A stretch of 24,966 nt of DNA, taken from an uncultured Eggerthella sp. (GTDB lineage: Bacteria > Actinomycetota > Coriobacteriia > Coriobacteriales > Eggerthellaceae). The position numbers and the translations under genes were made by a program. The stretch covers positions 1 to 24,966 of the forward strand of contig UQVJ01000015.1 of NCBI GenBank assembly GCA_900544455.1. The letters are read 5' to 3'. Shown here one piece after another: positions 22,799-24,966 of the stretch. Positions within the stretch are counted from its first letter, which is position 1. Each line of letters begins with the position of its first letter. The notes beneath the pieces are model-generated. The model did not search any database. It had not been told where the DNA came from and saw only the letters and a program-made list of their open reading frames with translations.

Positions 22799-23011
22799 AT
22801 GATTATTGTTGCTTTCCATACCACGGCTGACGCATTTGGGTTTGAGGAGATCGCCAAACGCTACGGCCTCGAAGGACGCTTGGGCACTATTCCTCGGAGC
22901 ATTTCAGCTGGTTGCGGTTTTGCCTGGCTTATCGAACGGGGCTCCAAGGAAAAGCTCCAGCGGTTCATTGTCCAGCGGGGACTTGAGTACGAAGGGATTT
23001 ACGAACAATGA
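22799..23011 (+). CDS. DUF3343 protein, putative Se/S carrier (copy 2)
   Basis: 70 residues from ATG 22799, behind AGGG at 22787-22790. The pattern is the standard DUF3343 one: IIVAFHTTADAFGFEEIAK, then GLEGRLGTIPRSISAGCGFA with a single cysteine (Cys39), and a short basic C-terminal helix. The product is clearly paralogous to copy 1 but keeps the single-Cys SAGCG signature. Its stop overlaps the glycosyltransferase start (ATGA), so the two are translationally coupled. The 99-bp gap after copy 1 holds only a small ACCGCT-TTG-AGCGGT hairpin (22751-22765). The function is not experimentally known to me. Confidence 0.78.
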   Translation: MIIVAFHTTADAFGFEEIAKRYGLEGRLGTIPRSISAGCGFAWLIERGSKEKLQRFIVQRGLEYEGIYEQ

Positions 23012-24216
23012 GGATCCTGAATGTCACCGCCCAAAAACCAGATAGCACGGGCAGCGGCGTATATTTGGCTGAAATGGTGCGTTGCGAGGTAGCTGCTGGT
23101 CACAGCGCCGCAGTTATCTGCGGTATTGCCCCCGGCGATCCGCTGCCATTTCCTGATGGCGTAAGCGCGTATCCGGTTCACTTCGAAACAGATGAGGTGC
23201 CGTTTCCCGTATGCGGCATGTCGGACGAAATGCCCTATCGCGCAACTCGCTATCGCGATATGGACGATCGGATGGTTTCTTGTTTTCGAGCTGCTTTTGC
23301 AAAGAGAATCAAGCGGGCTGTAGAGGAATTTTGCCCCGATGTGGTGGTGTGCCATCACTTGTACCTGCTCACTTCTTTGGCGCAAAGCATGATTTCGGAT
23401 ATTCCGGTATTCGCCATCTGCCATTCCACTGATCTTCGTCAAATGCGTTCGCATGGCCTTGAACGCGATGCCATCATCGAAGGCATTCGTTCGCTGACGG
23501 GCATTTTCGCTCTCCACGGTGAGCAGCGCAGTGAGATCATCGATTTGTACGGATGCGAACCGTACAACGTTCAGGTATTGGGCACCGGGTACAACTCCTC
23601 GGTGTTTAAGGCTTCTTCTCTGCAATCGCAGGAAGAAGGCGAGCTTTCCCTTCTATACGTTGGCAAGATTTGGGAAAAGAAGGGCGTTGGGTGTTTGCTT
23701 AACGCCATCGACCAAGTTAAGATCCCCGAGAAAAAGTTGAGTCTTTGCTTGGTGGGCGGGCACAACGATGCTGCCGAATATCAGCGCTTTACCCAGCAGG
23801 CGGCTGCCTGCAGTACTGCTGTTGAATTTGCGGGCCGCCTTGAAACGCATGAACTGGTGCGCGCCTATCAGAATGCCGACATCTTCGTGCTTCCGTCCTA
23901 TTTTGAGGGGCTGCCTCTGGTTGTTGTCGAGGCGCTGGCTTGTGGTTGCCGTGTTGTGGTAAGCGATCTGCCTGGCATTCGTCCGTGGCTCGAGGGACAT
24001 GTCCCCGATGCGCCTGTGGTATTCGTGCGTCCGCCTCGTATGCGTACGGCTGACGACCCTTACCCTGAAGAACTGGGTCCCTTCTCCGATCGCATTGCGC
24101 ATGCCATTAAGGAGGCGGCACATCTTGCTCCGTTCCAGGGCGACATGCACTCGTTGACATGGGAAGGCCTCACTGCTCGTTTTGTTTCTTTCGTTCGCCC
24201 ATTTTGTAAGGGGTGA
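23008..24216 (+). CDS. GT4-type glycosyltransferase in selenium locus
   Basis: A 402-residue GT-B-fold transferase. The N-terminal acceptor domain has GSGVYLAEMVRCEVAAGHSA and the CHHLYLLTSLAQ segment. The C-terminal nucleotide-sugar domain has LLYVGKIWEKKGVGCLLNAI, DIFVLPSYFEGLPLVVVEAL (EX7E pair at Glu300/Glu308) and DLPGIRPWLEG. It retains the expected GT4 motifs. It begins inside the stop of DUF3343 copy 2 and ends 5 nt before the class V aminotransferase, so it belongs to the selenium/sulfur operon rather than to cell-wall genes. By analogy with SenB, a glycosyltransferase that builds a selenosugar from selenophosphate, it might attach a sugar to a selenium or thiol acceptor. A mycothiol/bacillithiol-like glycosylation is an alternative. 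The donor and acceptor are unknown. Confidence 0.85.
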   Translation: MRILNVTAQKPDSTGSGVYLAEMVRCEVAAGHSAAVICGIAPGDPLPFPDGVSAYPVHFETDEVPFPVCGMSDEMPYRATRYRDMDDRMVSCFRAAFAKRIKRAVEEFCPDVVVCHHLYLLTSLAQSMISDIPVFAICHSTDLRQMRSHGLERDAIIEGIRSLTGIFALHGEQRSEIIDLYGCEPYNVQVLGTGYNSSVFKASSLQSQEEGELSLLYVGKIWEKKGVGCLLNAIDQVKIPEKKLSLCLVGGHNDAAEYQRFTQQAAACSTAVEFAGRLETHELVRAYQNADIFVLPSYFEGLPLVVVEALACGCRVVVSDLPGIRPWLEGHVPDAPVVFVRPPRMRTADDPYPEELGPFSDRIAHAIKEAAHLAPFQGDMHSLTWEGLTARFVSFVRPFCKG

Positions 24217-24221
24217 TCTCC

Positions 24222-24966
24222 TTGATCTATTTCGACAATGCCGCTACTACGCTCATGAAACCGCCTGGGGTTGCTGATGCCATAGTGCGTGGCATCTCGT
24301 CTTTCGGCGGCGTAGGGCGTGGGGTGCATCCAGCATCCCTCGAAGCGGGTAGGGCCGTGTTCGAAGCTCGTCGTAGCGTGGCGCGCTTGCTTGGTGCACC
24401 TTCGCCCTCGTGCATTTCTTTTGCCCTCAATGCAACCATGGCGTTGAATATTGCCCTTCAGGGCTTGGCAACTCCCGGTTGTACGCTCGTCACCACAGCG
24501 GCTTCGCACAATTCCGTGTTGCGCCCCTTGAACCGTCTTCGTGACGAATTCGGGTGTGCGGTAAAAATTGCCTCGATCAAGCCTGATGGCAGCCTGGACT
24601 TCGGCGAATACGAGCGCATGCTTTCGGAGGGCAGTGTTCGCTATGTTGCGGCAACCCATGCGTCGAACCTTACGGGCGATGTATATGACGTTGCTCGTAT
24701 GGTTCGGATTGCCCATAAGTATGGTGCCCTGTTTATTCTTGATGCCGCTCAAACCGCCGGGGCTCTTCCCCTGTCACAGGAAGAACTCGGCGCCGATGTA
24801 GTGTGCTTCACGGGGCACAAGAGCCTGTTTGGGCCGCAGGGTACGGGAGGCTTATGCGTATTACCCGACCTCGATATTGCTCCTTTGGTGGAAGGTGGGT
24901 CGGGAACCCATACGTTCGACGAGCGCCATCCGCGATTCATGCCAGAAGCGCTTGAGGCAGGTACGG
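24222..24966 (+). CDS. Class V aminotransferase, cysteine desulfurase/selenocysteine lyase-like (3' truncated)
   Basis: The first 248 residues of a NifS/Csd-like PLP enzyme; the C-terminus is beyond the window. It starts MIYFDNAATTLMKPPGV, the family N-terminus. His96 (TAASHNSVL) stacks on PLP, Asp174 (FILDAAQTAG) binds the pyridine nitrogen and Lys200 (CFTGHKSLFGPQGTGG) forms the Schiff base. LVEGGSGTHTFDERHP matches the EGG-type desulfurase subfamily. TTG 24222 is favoured by AAGGGG 8 nt upstream; an in-frame GTG at 24213 overlaps that site. It would take sulfur from cysteine, or selenium from selenocysteine, for the DUF3343 and TusA-like carriers. The active-site cysteine loop lies outside, so the type cannot be settled here. 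Confidence 0.87.
   Translation, partial: MIYFDNAATTLMKPPGVADAIVRGISSFGGVGRGVHPASLEAGRAVFEARRSVARLLGAPSPSCISFALNATMALNIALQGLATPGCTLVTTAASHNSVLRPLNRLRDEFGCAVKIASIKPDGSLDFGEYERMLSEGSVRYVAATHASNLTGDVYDVARMVRIAHKYGALFILDAAQTAGALPLSQEELGADVVCFTGHKSLFGPQGTGGLCVLPDLDIAPLVEGGSGTHTFDERHPRFMPEALEAGT

Overview
This 24,966-base window comes from a bacterium of roughly 50-55% GC (estimated by eye). The gene families suggest an anaerobic actinobacterium of the class Coriobacteriia, for example the Eggerthellaceae. The clues are a short LeuC/LeuD pair, a DUF2797 protein, a full selenocysteine system and an oxygen-sensitive double-cubane-type reductase. This placement is inference; there is no rRNA in the window.

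Positions 1-7811 (+ strand) hold leucine biosynthesis (leuC partial, leuD, leuB), two class II aminoacyl-tRNA synthetases (hisS, aspS), a HAD hydrolase and a DUF5662 protein. Positions 7961-11088 hold cysE (-), a DegV-family lipid-binding protein (+) and a DUF2797 protein (+). Positions 11153-14222 (- strand) hold a TetR-type regulator, a flavodoxin-fold reductase and an unusual fusion of an XRE/Cro helix-turn-helix domain to an AlaA-type aminotransferase. The fusion has its own candidate operator array upstream and an internal start. An acyl carrier protein follows at 14463-14687 (-).

Positions 14808-24966 form a selenium locus. Leftward it carries selA, selB and the selenocysteine tRNA gene (selC). 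Rightward from a 401-bp divergent region it carries yedE (putative selenium transporter), a TusA/YedF-like carrier, a 2-hydroxyacyl-CoA-dehydratase-like double-cubane reductase and its ATP-dependent activase. Two consecutive DUF3343 (putative Se/S carrier) proteins, a GT4 glycosyltransferase and a class V aminotransferase (cysteine desulfurase/selenocysteine lyase-like, cut by the window end) follow. The leftward half charges and delivers selenocysteine. The rightward half looks like uptake, carriage and reduction of selenium or sulfur. The glycosyltransferase raises the possibility of a selenium-containing sugar or another small-molecule branch. selD is not in the window and no selenoprotein gene was recognised.

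A dispersed repeat with core GGGACAGGT(A/C)CC occurs at five gene 3' ends. In four cases it begins at or within about 20 nt of the stop codon, always in the sense direction of the upstream gene. It is the main non-coding oddity of the window, along with a roughly 225-nt potentially structured yedE leader.
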